This document shows, piece after piece, positions 8,363 to 15,899 of a stretch of DNA of 33,947 nt; the stretch's first letter is position 1; every line of letters begins with the position of its first letter. The stretch lies in NCBI GenBank assembly GCA_002772815.1, contig PFDQ01000038.1, positions 1 to 33,947 on the forward strand. The letters run 5' to 3'. Origin of the DNA: Candidatus Peregrinibacteria bacterium CG10_big_fil_rev_8_21_14_0_10_42_8. Lineage in GTDB: Bacteria; Patescibacteriota; Gracilibacteria; Peribacterales; Peribacteraceae. A program made the position numbers and the translations under genes. The notes beneath the pieces were generated by a model. It searched no databases and had not been told where the DNA came from. It was given only the letters and a program-made list of their open reading frames with translations.

Positions 8363-8390
8363 TTAGCACTCGTCTATAGTAGACTGCCAA
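8363..8390 (+). promoter_or_regulatory. clpC promoter with CIRCE-like inverted repeat
   Basis: A perfect left CIRCE half-site, TTAGCACTC (8363-8371), is followed after 10 nt by GACTGCCAA (8382-8390), which matches the right half GAGTGCTAA at 7 of 9 positions. A TATAGT -10 box (8375-8380) lies in the spacer, so a bound HrcA-type repressor would block the promoter. Classical CIRCE has a 9-nt spacer, so this is a degenerate candidate. Confidence 0.45.
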
Positions 8391-8407
8391 TACTACCCCC
8401 TACTCGT

Positions 8408-11020
8408 ATGCACCCCTTCGATCGTTTCACGCCAAATGCAAAACTCGCACTGCAAATCGCAGAGCAAGAAGCAAAAAACCTAAAGAGTGATTACATTGGC
8501 ACTGAACACTTACTACTTGGGCTTCTTTCTATTCCAAAATCTCTTGGCTTCTCTATCTTCACGGGTGCAGGAGTAACACAAGAGAACGTTCGAATACTTA
8601 TGAAGTCTATGACAACACCGAGTATCGAAGATAAACATGTCAAACATGGTCTATCAACATACCTTCACAATGTTATTGAACAAAGCGTTATCACTGCTCA
8701 TAAATTCCGTCATGCAAATGTAGGAACAGAACACTTGCTTCATAGCCTTGTATCAACAGGTAAAAATGCAGCAACGATTCTCCTTGAACAAATGCAGGTA
8801 GACCCAGAAGATCTCAAGGCACACGTCGAAGAAATGTTTGGTCAGATCTCTCAGTTCAAACAGCAAGGGCGCAATATGGAGCAATCACTTGAGTCATTTT
8901 TCCAAGGCCTACAAGGGACAATTGTTGGAATGCAAGGAGGTGGTGGAATGATTGCAAACGAAACAGACAGTGTAAAAAATAAGAAAGGCGCAAAGAGTAA
9001 AACACCTGTTCTCGACTACTTCACAGACGACCTTATTGAACGAGCAAAGGAGAAAAAGATCGATCCAATTATTGGACGAGACAAAGAAATAGAACGCATG
9101 ATTCATATCCTCAATCGTAAAACGAAAAACAATCCTGTACTCATTGGAGAGCCAGGAGTGGGAAAAACAGCTATTGTCGAAGGGCTTGCTCAACAAATTT
9201 GCCTTGGCACTGTCCCCTCTTCATTGCGCAACAAGCGTGTACTCATGCTTAACATGGGATCTCTCATTGCAGGTACAAAATATCGTGGAGAATTTGAACA
9301 GCGTTTCGACGATATTATAAAAGAAGCTCTACAAAGTGAAAATGAGATCATTCTTTTCATTGATGAAATCCACACAGTAGTTGGCGCTGGTTCTGCAGAA
9401 GGATCATTAGATGCCGCAAATATTTTAAAGCCAGCCATGAGCCGCGGAGCAATTCAGGTTATTGGAGCAACAACACTCGATGAGTATCGCACAATCGAAA
9501 AAGACCGTGCGCTCGAACGTCGGTTTCAATCTATTACGGTAGACGAACCAACAAGTGCTGATGCAATTGAAATCCTTAAAGGTATTAGAACAAGCTTTGA
9601 AGAATTTCATAACATTGAAATTACAGATGATGCACTAGAGTCAGCTGTAAACCTCAGCAAGCGTTACCTTGCAGATCGCTTCCTTCCGGATAAAGCAATC
9701 GATGTACTCGATGAGGCAGCTGCAGGACGAAGTATTCAGGAAATGGATGCAAACCCAGAACTAAAAAAGCTTGAAGATAAACTTGAAAAGCTTGTTGTAA
9801 AACAACAGATTTCTGTCAAAGAACAGAAATACCACACAGCACTTAAACTCAAGCAAGAACAGCAAAACCTTCAAGAAGAAATTAACCAAATACGTGCAGC
9901 AGCAGATGGCGATAAGCGTACTCCACTCAAGATTGATGGAGACGACATCGCGCATATCATCGGACGCATGACAGGTATTCCTGTGACAAAGCTATTGAAA
10001 TCAGACAAAAAACGTCTACAAAATCTCGAAGTCATCATGCGCAAGCATGTTGTTGGGCAAGATGAAGCTATCAGAAAAGTCGCACGTGCCATCCGCCGTT
10101 CACGTATCGGTATTGGAGATACGAAGCGCCCTATCGGCTCTTTCCTCTTCCTAGGACCAACAGGTGTTGGAAAGACGGAACTCGTCCGTACGATCGCTAG
10201 TGAGGTTTTCAATCGTGAAGACGCACTTATTAAAATTGATATGTCTGAATTTATGGAACGACACAATGTTTCGCGACTTGTCGGAACAAGTGCTGGTTAT
10301 GTTGGATACGAAGAGGGTGGACAGCTCACAGAAGCTGTACGCCGAAAGCCGTACTCTGTTGTTCTCTTCGATGAGATCGAAAAAGCTCATCCAGAATTCT
10401 TCAACATTCTTCTTCAAATTCTTGAAGATGGTGTCTTAACAGACGCACAAGGTAAAGCTGTCGACTTCCGAAACACAATCATTGTGATGACAAGTAACAT
10501 CGGAGCAGAAAAGTTAACCAAACAAGCAGCAAAGATTGGCTTCAAGCTTGAGGAAGATGCAAAAGCAGAAGAACTTGCCTACGAAGAGAAGAAGGCAGAA
10601 GTTATGAAAGAACTTAAGTCTAACCTTCGCCCAGAATTCATCAACCGAATCGACCACATCATGGTGTTTGATGCACTCGACCAAAACACAATCCGTAAGA
10701 TTGTGAAAATGCACATAGAGCTTCTTACGACTCGTCTCAAGGCAAAGGGGTACAACATTGATGTCGATCAAAAGGCAATCAATCTCCTTGCTGAGCACGG
10801 ATTTGACCCTGAATACGGTGCACGACCTGTACGAAGAGTCATTCAAGAACGCATCGAAGATGAAATTGCAGAACACATCCTTAAGGGAATCTTTGAGCCT
10901 GGAGACACAATTCGTGTTGTTACAAAAGGCAAAGACAATCTCGATTTCCTTCATGGTGACCGCTTAGATGCCGAAAAAGCAGTCGCACAAAAGCAGGATT
11001 CATCTGTAAAAGCATCATAA
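8408..11020 (+). CDS. clpC: ClpC-type AAA+ unfoldase
   Basis: This 870-aa Hsp100 protein unfolds substrates, normally for ClpP. Domains in order are a double Clp N-domain (about 1-145), a linker, the D1 ATPase with Walker A GEPGVGKTAIVEG (about 247) and Walker B ILFIDEIHT, a UVR-like coiled middle domain (KLEDKLEKLVVKQQ...), and D2 with GPTGVGKTELV (about 583) and VVLFDEIEKAHPEF, ending in the D2 small domain (YGARPVRRVIQ). The middle domain makes it ClpC rather than ClpB or ClpA. The ORF-track start (8321) lies in a terminator; ATG 8408 begins the conserved MHPFDRFTPNAK. The clpP gene is not in the window. A CIRCE-like site suggests heat-shock control. Confidence 0.96.
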   Translation: MHPFDRFTPNAKLALQIAEQEAKNLKSDYIGTEHLLLGLLSIPKSLGFSIFTGAGVTQENVRILMKSMTTPSIEDKHVKHGLSTYLHNVIEQSVITAHKFRHANVGTEHLLHSLVSTGKNAATILLEQMQVDPEDLKAHVEEMFGQISQFKQQGRNMEQSLESFFQGLQGTIVGMQGGGGMIANETDSVKNKKGAKSKTPVLDYFTDDLIERAKEKKIDPIIGRDKEIERMIHILNRKTKNNPVLIGEPGVGKTAIVEGLAQQICLGTVPSSLRNKRVLMLNMGSLIAGTKYRGEFEQRFDDIIKEALQSENEIILFIDEIHTVVGAGSAEGSLDAANILKPAMSRGAIQVIGATTLDEYRTIEKDRALERRFQSITVDEPTSADAIEILKGIRTSFEEFHNIEITDDALESAVNLSKRYLADRFLPDKAIDVLDEAAAGRSIQEMDANPELKKLEDKLEKLVVKQQISVKEQKYHTALKLKQEQQNLQEEINQIRAAADGDKRTPLKIDGDDIAHIIGRMTGIPVTKLLKSDKKRLQNLEVIMRKHVVGQDEAIRKVARAIRRSRIGIGDTKRPIGSFLFLGPTGVGKTELVRTIASEVFNREDALIKIDMSEFMERHNVSRLVGTSAGYVGYEEGGQLTEAVRRKPYSVVLFDEIEKAHPEFFNILLQILEDGVLTDAQGKAVDFRNTIIVMTSNIGAEKLTKQAAKIGFKLEEDAKAEELAYEEKKAEVMKELKSNLRPEFINRIDHIMVFDALDQNTIRKIVKMHIELLTTRLKAKGYNIDVDQKAINLLAEHGFDPEYGARPVRRVIQERIEDEIAEHILKGIFEPGDTIRVVTKGKDNLDFLHGDRLDAEKAVAQKQDSSVKAS

Positions 11021-11048
11021 TTATTGATTAAAATATAATTATTGATTA
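11017..11048 (+). repeat. 14-nt direct repeat after clpC
   Basis: ATAATTATTGATTA occurs at 11017-11030 and 11035-11048, separated by AAAT. It overlaps the clpC stop codon and precedes the prgI promoter. It could be an operator or simple AT-rich slippage. Confidence 0.6.
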
Positions 11049-11065
11049 TTGCAAGGTAGTGAGAG

Positions 11066-11094
11066 TTAAAAGAAGCCATAAAATATGGTATAAT
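11066..11094 (+). promoter_or_regulatory. Promoter of the PrgI gene
   Basis: TTAAAA (11066-11071), a 17-nt spacer and a consensus TATAAT (11089-11094) precede the ATG at 11117, giving a leader of about 15 nt without a Shine-Dalgarno. Confidence 0.65.
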
Positions 11095-11116
11095 GAACTG
11101 ATTAACACAAAAATAC

Positions 11117-11737
11117 ATGACTATCGACCCTGTTAAAATTCCACAGAACGTTTACGTAGAAGACCGCATTATTGGTCCGGTTACACTACGTCAAATCATG
11201 ATTATCCTTGGAGGATCTGGTATTAGTTATGCGATCTGGGCAGTAATGAAATCCGCAGGAAGTATGTCAATTGTACAAGCTGGTATCGCATGGTTTCCTG
11301 GTATTCTTGCTGTGCTGTTTGCATTCGTAAAAATCAATGGAATAAGCTTATTCCGTATCTGTCTTTTATTACTCGAACGCATTAACAAGCCAGCAAAGCG
11401 AACATGGCAACCTCGACAAGGTATTTACATTAACTTTGTTACCAAAGAACCAAAGAAAGAAAATGACGATATAAAAAATAAAGAAAATCAAAAGAAAAAT
11501 ACAGCGATTGAAGAATTAAGTCGAGTACTTGACCAAGGTCCACCAGAATCTGCTTTTGATACACAAGAGAATGTAGCATCTGCCGAAGAGTCTCCTACGA
11601 GACCAGTAAACAGAAATAAAATTAGTGCAAATACGTCAAACCGTGCATTAGTTGATGATGTTCAACATGCAAAAAAGAAAAATCCTTCAAAGGGAGGATT
11701 ACTCAGAGATATTATTCCACCTCCTTCACATGCCTAA
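11117..11737 (+). CDS. PrgI family membrane protein
   Basis: The 206-aa protein begins with the PrgI-family pattern VPQN-like KIPQNVYVEDRIIGPVTLRQ, has two membrane helices (about 30-50 and 55-80) and then a polar, probably disordered C-terminal half rich in Lys, Glu and Asn. PrgI proteins occur in Gram-positive and CPR type IV secretion or conjugation loci next to TraC/VirB4 ATPases. The next gene is exactly such a TraC-like protein and starts 8 nt before this stop codon, implying translational coupling. Confidence 0.82.
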   Translation: MTIDPVKIPQNVYVEDRIIGPVTLRQIMIILGGSGISYAIWAVMKSAGSMSIVQAGIAWFPGILAVLFAFVKINGISLFRICLLLLERINKPAKRTWQPRQGIYINFVTKEPKKENDDIKNKENQKKNTAIEELSRVLDQGPPESAFDTQENVASAEESPTRPVNRNKISANTSNRALVDDVQHAKKKNPSKGGLLRDIIPPPSHA

Positions 11738-12434
11738 GAAGAACCCTGATACGGTCCGTAAGCGATCGAAAAACCCAAAGGCAGCTATTCAGAGGTTCAT
11801 TCCAATCTCAGAGATTCGAAATGATACTGTCATTTTGAAAAAAGGAGGAATGCGAGCAGTACTTGAAGTAGGAGCGCTCAACTTCAACCTGAAAAGTGAA
11901 ACCGAACAACAGGGTATTATTTCTGGATATGAGTCCTTTATTAATACCATTAACTTCCCTCTTCAGATCCTTGTCCGATCAACGAGAGTGAATATTGATC
12001 CATACATAGAACAGATAAAGGGACATGCAAATAAACAAGAAAACGAACTACTCCGAATGCAGACAGAGTCATATGCAACCTTCATTGAAAAGATTGTTGA
12101 AGTTGCAGACATTATGCAAAAGAGGTTTCTTGTCGTTGTTCCACTTGATGACACCGAAGAAAAAAAGTCCCCTATCTCACAGTTCTTCTCTTGGCTTGGG
12201 ATTGATGATAGTGCAAGTAAAATCAACTTTCGAAGAAAGTATTTTGGTGAAAAATCAGTAAAACTAAAGGATCGAGTAAACCTTATCGATTCAGGCCTAC
12301 GAAATATTGGCCTTACAACAAAACGATTGAGTACAACAGAGCTGATCGAGCTCTATTACGAAATATACAACCCAAAAACCAGCCAGGAGCAGAAACTACC
12401 AAAAGATCTCAATATTGCTCCACTGCAAATTTAA
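11730..12434 (+). CDS. TraC-like type IV secretion protein
   Basis: The 234-aa protein resembles the N-terminal domain of VirB4/TraC proteins (RFIPISEIRNDTVILKKGGMRAVLEV, ESFINTINFPLQILVRS), which anchors the ATPase at the membrane. No Walker motifs are present, so the ATPase itself must be encoded elsewhere. In related CPR loci a VirB4 gene usually follows; here rpsA comes next, so the locus is split or incomplete. Start 11730 (ATGCCTAAG) overlaps the PrgI stop by 8 nt. The track start at 11652 would run through most of the PrgI tail and is rejected. Confidence 0.78.
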   Translation: MPKKNPDTVRKRSKNPKAAIQRFIPISEIRNDTVILKKGGMRAVLEVGALNFNLKSETEQQGIISGYESFINTINFPLQILVRSTRVNIDPYIEQIKGHANKQENELLRMQTESYATFIEKIVEVADIMQKRFLVVVPLDDTEEKKSPISQFFSWLGIDDSASKINFRRKYFGEKSVKLKDRVNLIDSGLRNIGLTTKRLSTTELIELYYEIYNPKTSQEQKLPKDLNIAPLQI

Positions 12435-12454
12435 AAGGAAAAACAAGGTTTTCC

Positions 12455-12483
12455 TTGACCAAAAGTACTGAGAATAGGAGAAT
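12455..12483 (+). promoter_or_regulatory. rpsA promoter
   Basis: TTGACC (12455-12460), a 17-nt spacer and GAGAAT (12478-12483) are present. Transcription would begin near 12490, leaving a leader of roughly 80 nt. Confidence 0.6.
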
Positions 12484-12484
12484 A

Positions 12485-12554
12485 GAGCAGTATTCCAGTT
12501 TGTTGCTCGTGCAAGGGCAGTTGGAATCCCCTATTGTACTCTTCCCACTTGCAC
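12485..12554 (+). promoter_or_regulatory. Structured rpsA leader
   Basis: Stem GTGCAAG (12509-12515) with CTTGCAC (12548-12554) is directly preceded by a smaller GAGCA/TGCTC stem (about 12485-12508). ATTCCA and TGGAAT can form a competing pairing that spans both. S1 autoregulates through its leader in E. coli, so a similar control is plausible here. Confidence 0.45.
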
Positions 12555-12566
12555 CAATTCTTTATT

Positions 12567-13928
12567 ATGGCTAAAGCAAAACAAGTAAAAGTATCAGCCG
12601 TCATGGACAAATTGCTCCAAGATGCACCACAACCACTCTCAGTAAAACCAGGAGAGGCAGTAAAAGGACTTGTTGTTTTCCGTGGAAAAAACAAGCTCCT
12701 CATTGATATCAACGGAATTGCAGTTGGAATCGTTTCTGGCCGCGAGCTCCGTGATTCATTTAATACATTCAAAGACCTCAAAGTAGGCTCTGAAGTAACA
12801 ACAATGGTTCTTGAAGAAGAGAACAATGAAGGAATGATTGTCCTCAGCCTTCGTATGGCTAGTCAGCAAAAAGCATGGGATAAGTTCCATGAACTTGTTG
12901 ATATGGAAGGAACAATGACATTTGTACCACAAGAAGCAAACAAAGGGGGTCTCCTTGCAAATATTGATGGAATTCGAACATTCCTCCCAGTGTCTCAACT
13001 TGCTCCTGTTCACTATCCACGTGTGAATAACTCAGACAGCAGTGAAATCATTAGTCGATTGCAGCAGTACATTGGCCACAAGTTCACTGTAAAGATTATT
13101 ACAATGGATGAAGAGTCAGGAAAGATTGTTGTGTCAGAGCGTGAAGCAATGGCTGAAGAACGATCAAAGTCTTTGGAAGCACTAAAGATTGGTGACGAAA
13201 AAAATGCAATGGTAACAGGTATTGTAAAGTTCGGTCTTTTTGCAGCATTTGATGGACTCGAAGGCCTTGTGCATATTTCAGAAATTGCATGGGGACACGT
13301 AAAGAACCCTGCTGAGCACGCTAAGGTTGGCGACAAAGTTCGCGTAAAGATTATTGGTGTTGATAGTGATAAGCTCAGCCTATCTATCAAGCAGCTCACA
13401 AAAGACCCATGGGAAGAAATTGCAGAAAGGTACCCAGTTGGAAAGAAGGTACAAGGAACAATCGTTCGCTTTGCAGACTATGGCGCATTCGTTCGTCTTG
13501 AGAGAGATATCAATGGACTTGTTCACACAACTGAAATTTCTCACTCAAAGGTACAAGATCCATCAGAAGTACTGACGATCGGACAAAAAGTTGATGCGCA
13601 GGTTATCAATATCGATATTAACGAGCGTCGCATTGGACTTTCCCTTAAAGCGCTAAAGCCAATCGACAAAGAGACTCTTGCAAAAATGAAAGAGCAGGAG
13701 AAAGAAATGAATAAAGACAAAGAAGAAGAAAAAGAGGAAAAGTCAGATAAAGCCCCTAAGCAAATGGCCATTGACGTAGAAGGAGACGTTGCAGGAGACT
13801 TTGTCGCTTCAAAGACTGGTAAGAAATTTTACGCAGTAGATTCTGCAGCTGGAAAAAAGATTAAAGAAGACAACCGTGTTTACTTTAAAACAGAAAAAGA
13901 AGCTGAAGAAGCAGGGTTTAGTGCATAA
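12567..13928 (+). CDS. rpsA: Ribosomal protein S1
   Basis: S1 binds mRNA on the 30S subunit and helps start translation, which matters where Shine-Dalgarno sequences are missing. The 453-aa protein has four S1 (OB-fold) repeats at about 30-95, 112-190, 205-275 and 290-365; the third and fourth are the most canonical (GLFAAFDGLEGLVHISEI, YGAFVRLERDINGLVHTTEI). A long Lys/Glu-rich linker (KEQEKEMNKDKEEEKEEK) leads to a C-terminal module (SKTGKKFYAVDSAAGKKIK...FKTEKEAEEAGF) resembling the Ada-like metal-binding modules of CPR proteins, but without cysteines. ATG 12567 is chosen; the track start at 12534 lies in the leader. Confidence 0.95.
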   Translation: MAKAKQVKVSAVMDKLLQDAPQPLSVKPGEAVKGLVVFRGKNKLLIDINGIAVGIVSGRELRDSFNTFKDLKVGSEVTTMVLEEENNEGMIVLSLRMASQQKAWDKFHELVDMEGTMTFVPQEANKGGLLANIDGIRTFLPVSQLAPVHYPRVNNSDSSEIISRLQQYIGHKFTVKIITMDEESGKIVVSEREAMAEERSKSLEALKIGDEKNAMVTGIVKFGLFAAFDGLEGLVHISEIAWGHVKNPAEHAKVGDKVRVKIIGVDSDKLSLSIKQLTKDPWEEIAERYPVGKKVQGTIVRFADYGAFVRLERDINGLVHTTEISHSKVQDPSEVLTIGQKVDAQVINIDINERRIGLSLKALKPIDKETLAKMKEQEKEMNKDKEEEKEEKSDKAPKQMAIDVEGDVAGDFVASKTGKKFYAVDSAAGKKIKEDNRVYFKTEKEAEEAGFSA

Positions 13929-13951
13929 GAGTATTAAGGGATAAGTATTAT

Positions 13952-13987
13952 GTATTAAGGGTATACCCATACCCCTTAATACTTTTT
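13952..13987 (+). terminator. rpsA terminator
   Basis: GTATTAAGGG (13952-13961) pairs with CCCTTAATAC (13973-13982), followed by TTTTT. A second copy of the left arm, GTATTAAGGG, lies at 13931-13940 and could form an alternative, longer-loop hairpin with the same right arm. Confidence 0.8.
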
Positions 13988-14002
13988 CCTTGCCCCAAAA
14001 AT

Positions 14003-14344
14003 TTAGGAATCTATTGCTTGAGAAGCTAAAAAGTGCAGATGTAAGTATGACACTTCCTGTCCTCCTTGCGCTCCACAGTTAAAACTAAGCTTATATCCCT
14101 CTATGCCTTTTTTTATCGCAAACTGCTGTGCCGCTCTTATAAGAAGGGTAGGGACATGGGCTGTATCGTCTGTAAGATTAACAATAGATGGAACAAAATC
14201 TTTCTCCTTCTTTGCGATAAATAACACATGTGTAGGAGCCTTTGGATGAATATCCTTAAACCCCAACACATTTTCTGTGTCATACACAACATCTGCAGGG
14301 ATATCGCCGGTAACGATCTTATGAAATAGTGTTGGCTCTTGCAT
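14003..14344 (-). CDS. HIT family (Hint-like) nucleotide hydrolase
   Basis: This 113-aa histidine-triad protein is the size of bacterial HinT, a purine-nucleoside phosphoramidase. It starts with the typical LFHKIVTGDIPADVVYD and ends with the C-terminal HIT segment GGQEVSYLHLHFLASQ. In HinT the triad reads HxHxH; here the first His is replaced by Tyr (YLHLH), while the second (the nucleophile) and the third remain. Activity may therefore be altered. The promoter is clear: TTGCTG, 17 nt, TACCCT, then 6 nt to the ATG, so it is predicted leaderless. Confidence 0.9.
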   Translation of the reverse strand: MQEPTLFHKIVTGDIPADVVYDTENVLGFKDIHPKAPTHVLFIAKKEKDFVPSIVNLTDDTAHVPTLLIRAAQQFAIKKGIEGYKLSFNCGAQGGQEVSYLHLHFLASQAIDS

Positions 14345-14453
14345 GTACTGAGGGTACCGAAAGTTTCTCAGGCCAGCAAATATGGGTCTATAGAGCTATA
14401 TAACGACTACTCTACATTGCTATTTTAGCCAAAATATGAGAAAATAGATGGGT

Positions 14454-14945
14454 ATGGTCAATCCATCAGGAAGCATCGAAAAAGGCTCAAACACACAAGA
14501 ATCAGCGGAGACAAAACACCTTGTTGTGACACAGCCTGACAAATTCCAAGGTCTTCTTGAGACTATCTCTTTAATGGACAAAGTAAGTGAAAGACTTGGT
14601 GAAGATAACTCTGGTGACATGGGTAGCTCTGGAAGCACAGGAAATGGGCAAGGACAAGATGACACAGGGGCCTCTGCAAGGGCCATCGCCATTAAAAACA
14701 TTCCAGACGTTCCAGAAATGCGAAAAAGTCTTGGGGTCTATATTCAAAAAGAAATTAAAACGCTGCGAAAAATTGCACGAAAGAAATCATTTCACTCATC
14801 AAAGCCTGGCTCTGCTCATCAGATTAATGATATCTACAGCAAAATTCGAAGGCTCAATACACTCTTTACTGAGCTAATGGAAACATCAGTAGATGCAATT
14901 AAACGACTATTCATTAAAGTTTTCATCGACAAGCAGTCTCTTTAG
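14454..14945 (+). CDS. Hypothetical protein with Gly/Ser linker and basic helical C-terminus
   Basis: I do not recognise this roughly 163-aa protein. It has a polar N-terminus, a helix (KFQGLLETISLMDKVSERL), a Gly/Ser/Asp-rich linker (GDMGSSGSTGNGQG), then a basic helical region (IQKEIKTLRKIARKK) and a C-terminal amphipathic helix. It has no signal peptide and no membrane helix. The track start is 14448; I favour the ATG at 14454 because TTGCTA, 17 nt, GAAAAT (14440-14445) leaves 8 nt to it. It overlaps the convergent gene at 14942 by 4 nt. Confidence 0.6.
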   Translation: MVNPSGSIEKGSNTQESAETKHLVVTQPDKFQGLLETISLMDKVSERLGEDNSGDMGSSGSTGNGQGQDDTGASARAIAIKNIPDVPEMRKSLGVYIQKEIKTLRKIARKKSFHSSKPGSAHQINDIYSKIRRLNTLFTELMETSVDAIKRLFIKVFIDKQSL

Positions 14946-15223
14946 TACGGACGTTGTGCGCTTTGAATGCGCGAAGCAATATCTGAGACAAAGTCCCCTA
15001 TGACTGGTATCCAATCAATACTAGAAAGGAGTGTGATTAAAAGAGGGACAACGAGGGAAATTGCTACGAGGATTCCAAGACCGTATACAATGCCTCTAAG
15101 GAAACCCATCCATAAGTACTTCCCAGGCTCGTAGTGATCAGAAAGAGTCTTCATATGCTTGTCTAGCTTAGCAATAGCCTTCGTAAGCTCTTTTTCTTCA
15201 CTGATCTTCTTGGATGGTGGCAT
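14942..15223 (-). CDS. Small membrane protein, DUF5665-like
   Basis: The 93-aa protein has a charged N-terminal helix (KELTKAIAKLDKHMKTL), then YLWMGFLRGIVYGLGILVAISLVVPLLITLL with a G-rich first turn and one long or two short membrane segments, and an amphipathic C-terminus. The order (helix, W-x-nF-x-x-G-ax-GLG) resembles DUF5665 proteins, whose function is unknown. It lies 15 nt downstream of another small membrane-protein gene on the same strand, so the two probably form an operon. Confidence 0.65.
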   Translation of the reverse strand: MPPSKKISEEKELTKAIAKLDKHMKTLSDHYEPGKYLWMGFLRGIVYGLGILVAISLVVPLLITLLSSIDWIPVIGDFVSDIASRIQSAQRPY

Positions 15224-15238
15224 AAGAAATAAGAGTAA

Positions 15239-15511
15239 TTAGGAATTCTTCTTCGCTTTCTTTTTCCCATTCTTTGGAGCAGCGCCTTGTGTCTCCATAT
15301 ACTTCACTATTCCTTCAAGGATATGATCAGCTACATTAATGGGCTTGAGGATTACTTCTTGGATTTCATTTGTAATACGTTCGACGCGACGGACAATTTT
15401 TCGTAGTCCAACAACAACGAATAAAAGATGGTACAGTACAAGAATAAGCAATACTGCAACTGTTACTTCCAGATACTGGAAGACGTCTGTGAAGGTTATG
15501 ACTGTTTCCAT
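15239..15511 (-). CDS. Small single-helix membrane protein
   Basis: This 90-aa protein has one N-terminal membrane helix (about residues 12-34, VTVAVLLILVLYHLLFVVVG), a basic-amphipathic cytoplasmic helix (LRKIVRRVERITNEIQEVI) and a Lys-rich tail (KNGKKKAKKNS). I cannot name the family. The track start is 15529, but that codon is inside a palindromic promoter; ATG 15511 is preferred. It is divergent from yidD across 30 nt. Confidence 0.6.
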   Translation of the reverse strand: METVITFTDVFQYLEVTVAVLLILVLYHLLFVVVGLRKIVRRVERITNEIQEVILKPINVADHILEGIVKYMETQGAAPKNGKKKAKKNS

Positions 15512-15530
15512 AGTGTACTTAGAGTACACT
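15512..15530. promoter_or_regulatory. Palindrome in the yidD divergent promoter
   Basis: AGTGTACT (15512-15519), TAG, AGTACACT (15523-15530) is a perfect 8-bp inverted repeat between two divergent genes. Each arm contains a TACACT -10-like hexamer in one direction, so one protein could control both genes. Confidence 0.5.
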
Positions 15531-15541
15531 TTGGCTATCCA

Positions 15542-15838
15542 ATGCGCAATCTAGCACGCAACATCTGGCACCTTCCCCGCAAGACAATTTCTTGGATTGT
15601 AACAGGATACCAACACACGCTATCGCCAGACCATGGACCACTAAAAGATCTCTACTCGTATGGATACTGTCGACACCATCCAACATGCAGTGAGTACTGT
15701 AAAAAAACTGTCATTCAGAGCGGTGTTATGATCGGGGTTCCACTTACTATATGGAGGGTTCTAAGGTGCAATCCTTGGAGAAAGCCAGATGAAAAAGTAC
15801 TCAAAAATGCTGTAAAAAAACATCTAAATATGCCCTAA
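15542..15838 (+). CDS. yidD: YidD family membrane-insertion factor
   Basis: YidD assists YidC-dependent insertion of inner-membrane proteins. The 98-aa sequence contains the family signature: an amphipathic N-terminus with YQHTLSPDHGP, then YGYCRHHPTCSEYCKKTVIQSG and the RVLRCNPWRKP end, with the conserved cysteines. ATG 15542 gives the standard short length; the track start at 15428 lies inside the divergent gene. A TACACT box is 11 nt upstream. Confidence 0.92.
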   Translation: MRNLARNIWHLPRKTISWIVTGYQHTLSPDHGPLKDLYSYGYCRHHPTCSEYCKKTVIQSGVMIGVPLTIWRVLRCNPWRKPDEKVLKNAVKKHLNMP

Positions 15839-15899
15839 ATAGACTGTTTTATAATAATATTTCCTTGATATTGACATAGTACTATATTATTATATAAAT

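Noticed and set aside
8909-10954. Many long antisense ORFs within clpC
   Set aside because: They are shadows of the biased codon use of clpC; none has a domain or start signals.
12435-12455. AAGGAAAA/TTTTCCTT hairpin after the TraC-like gene as terminator
   Set aside because: There is a stem but no following T tract, and its right arm runs into the rpsA -35 box, so I did not list it as a terminator.
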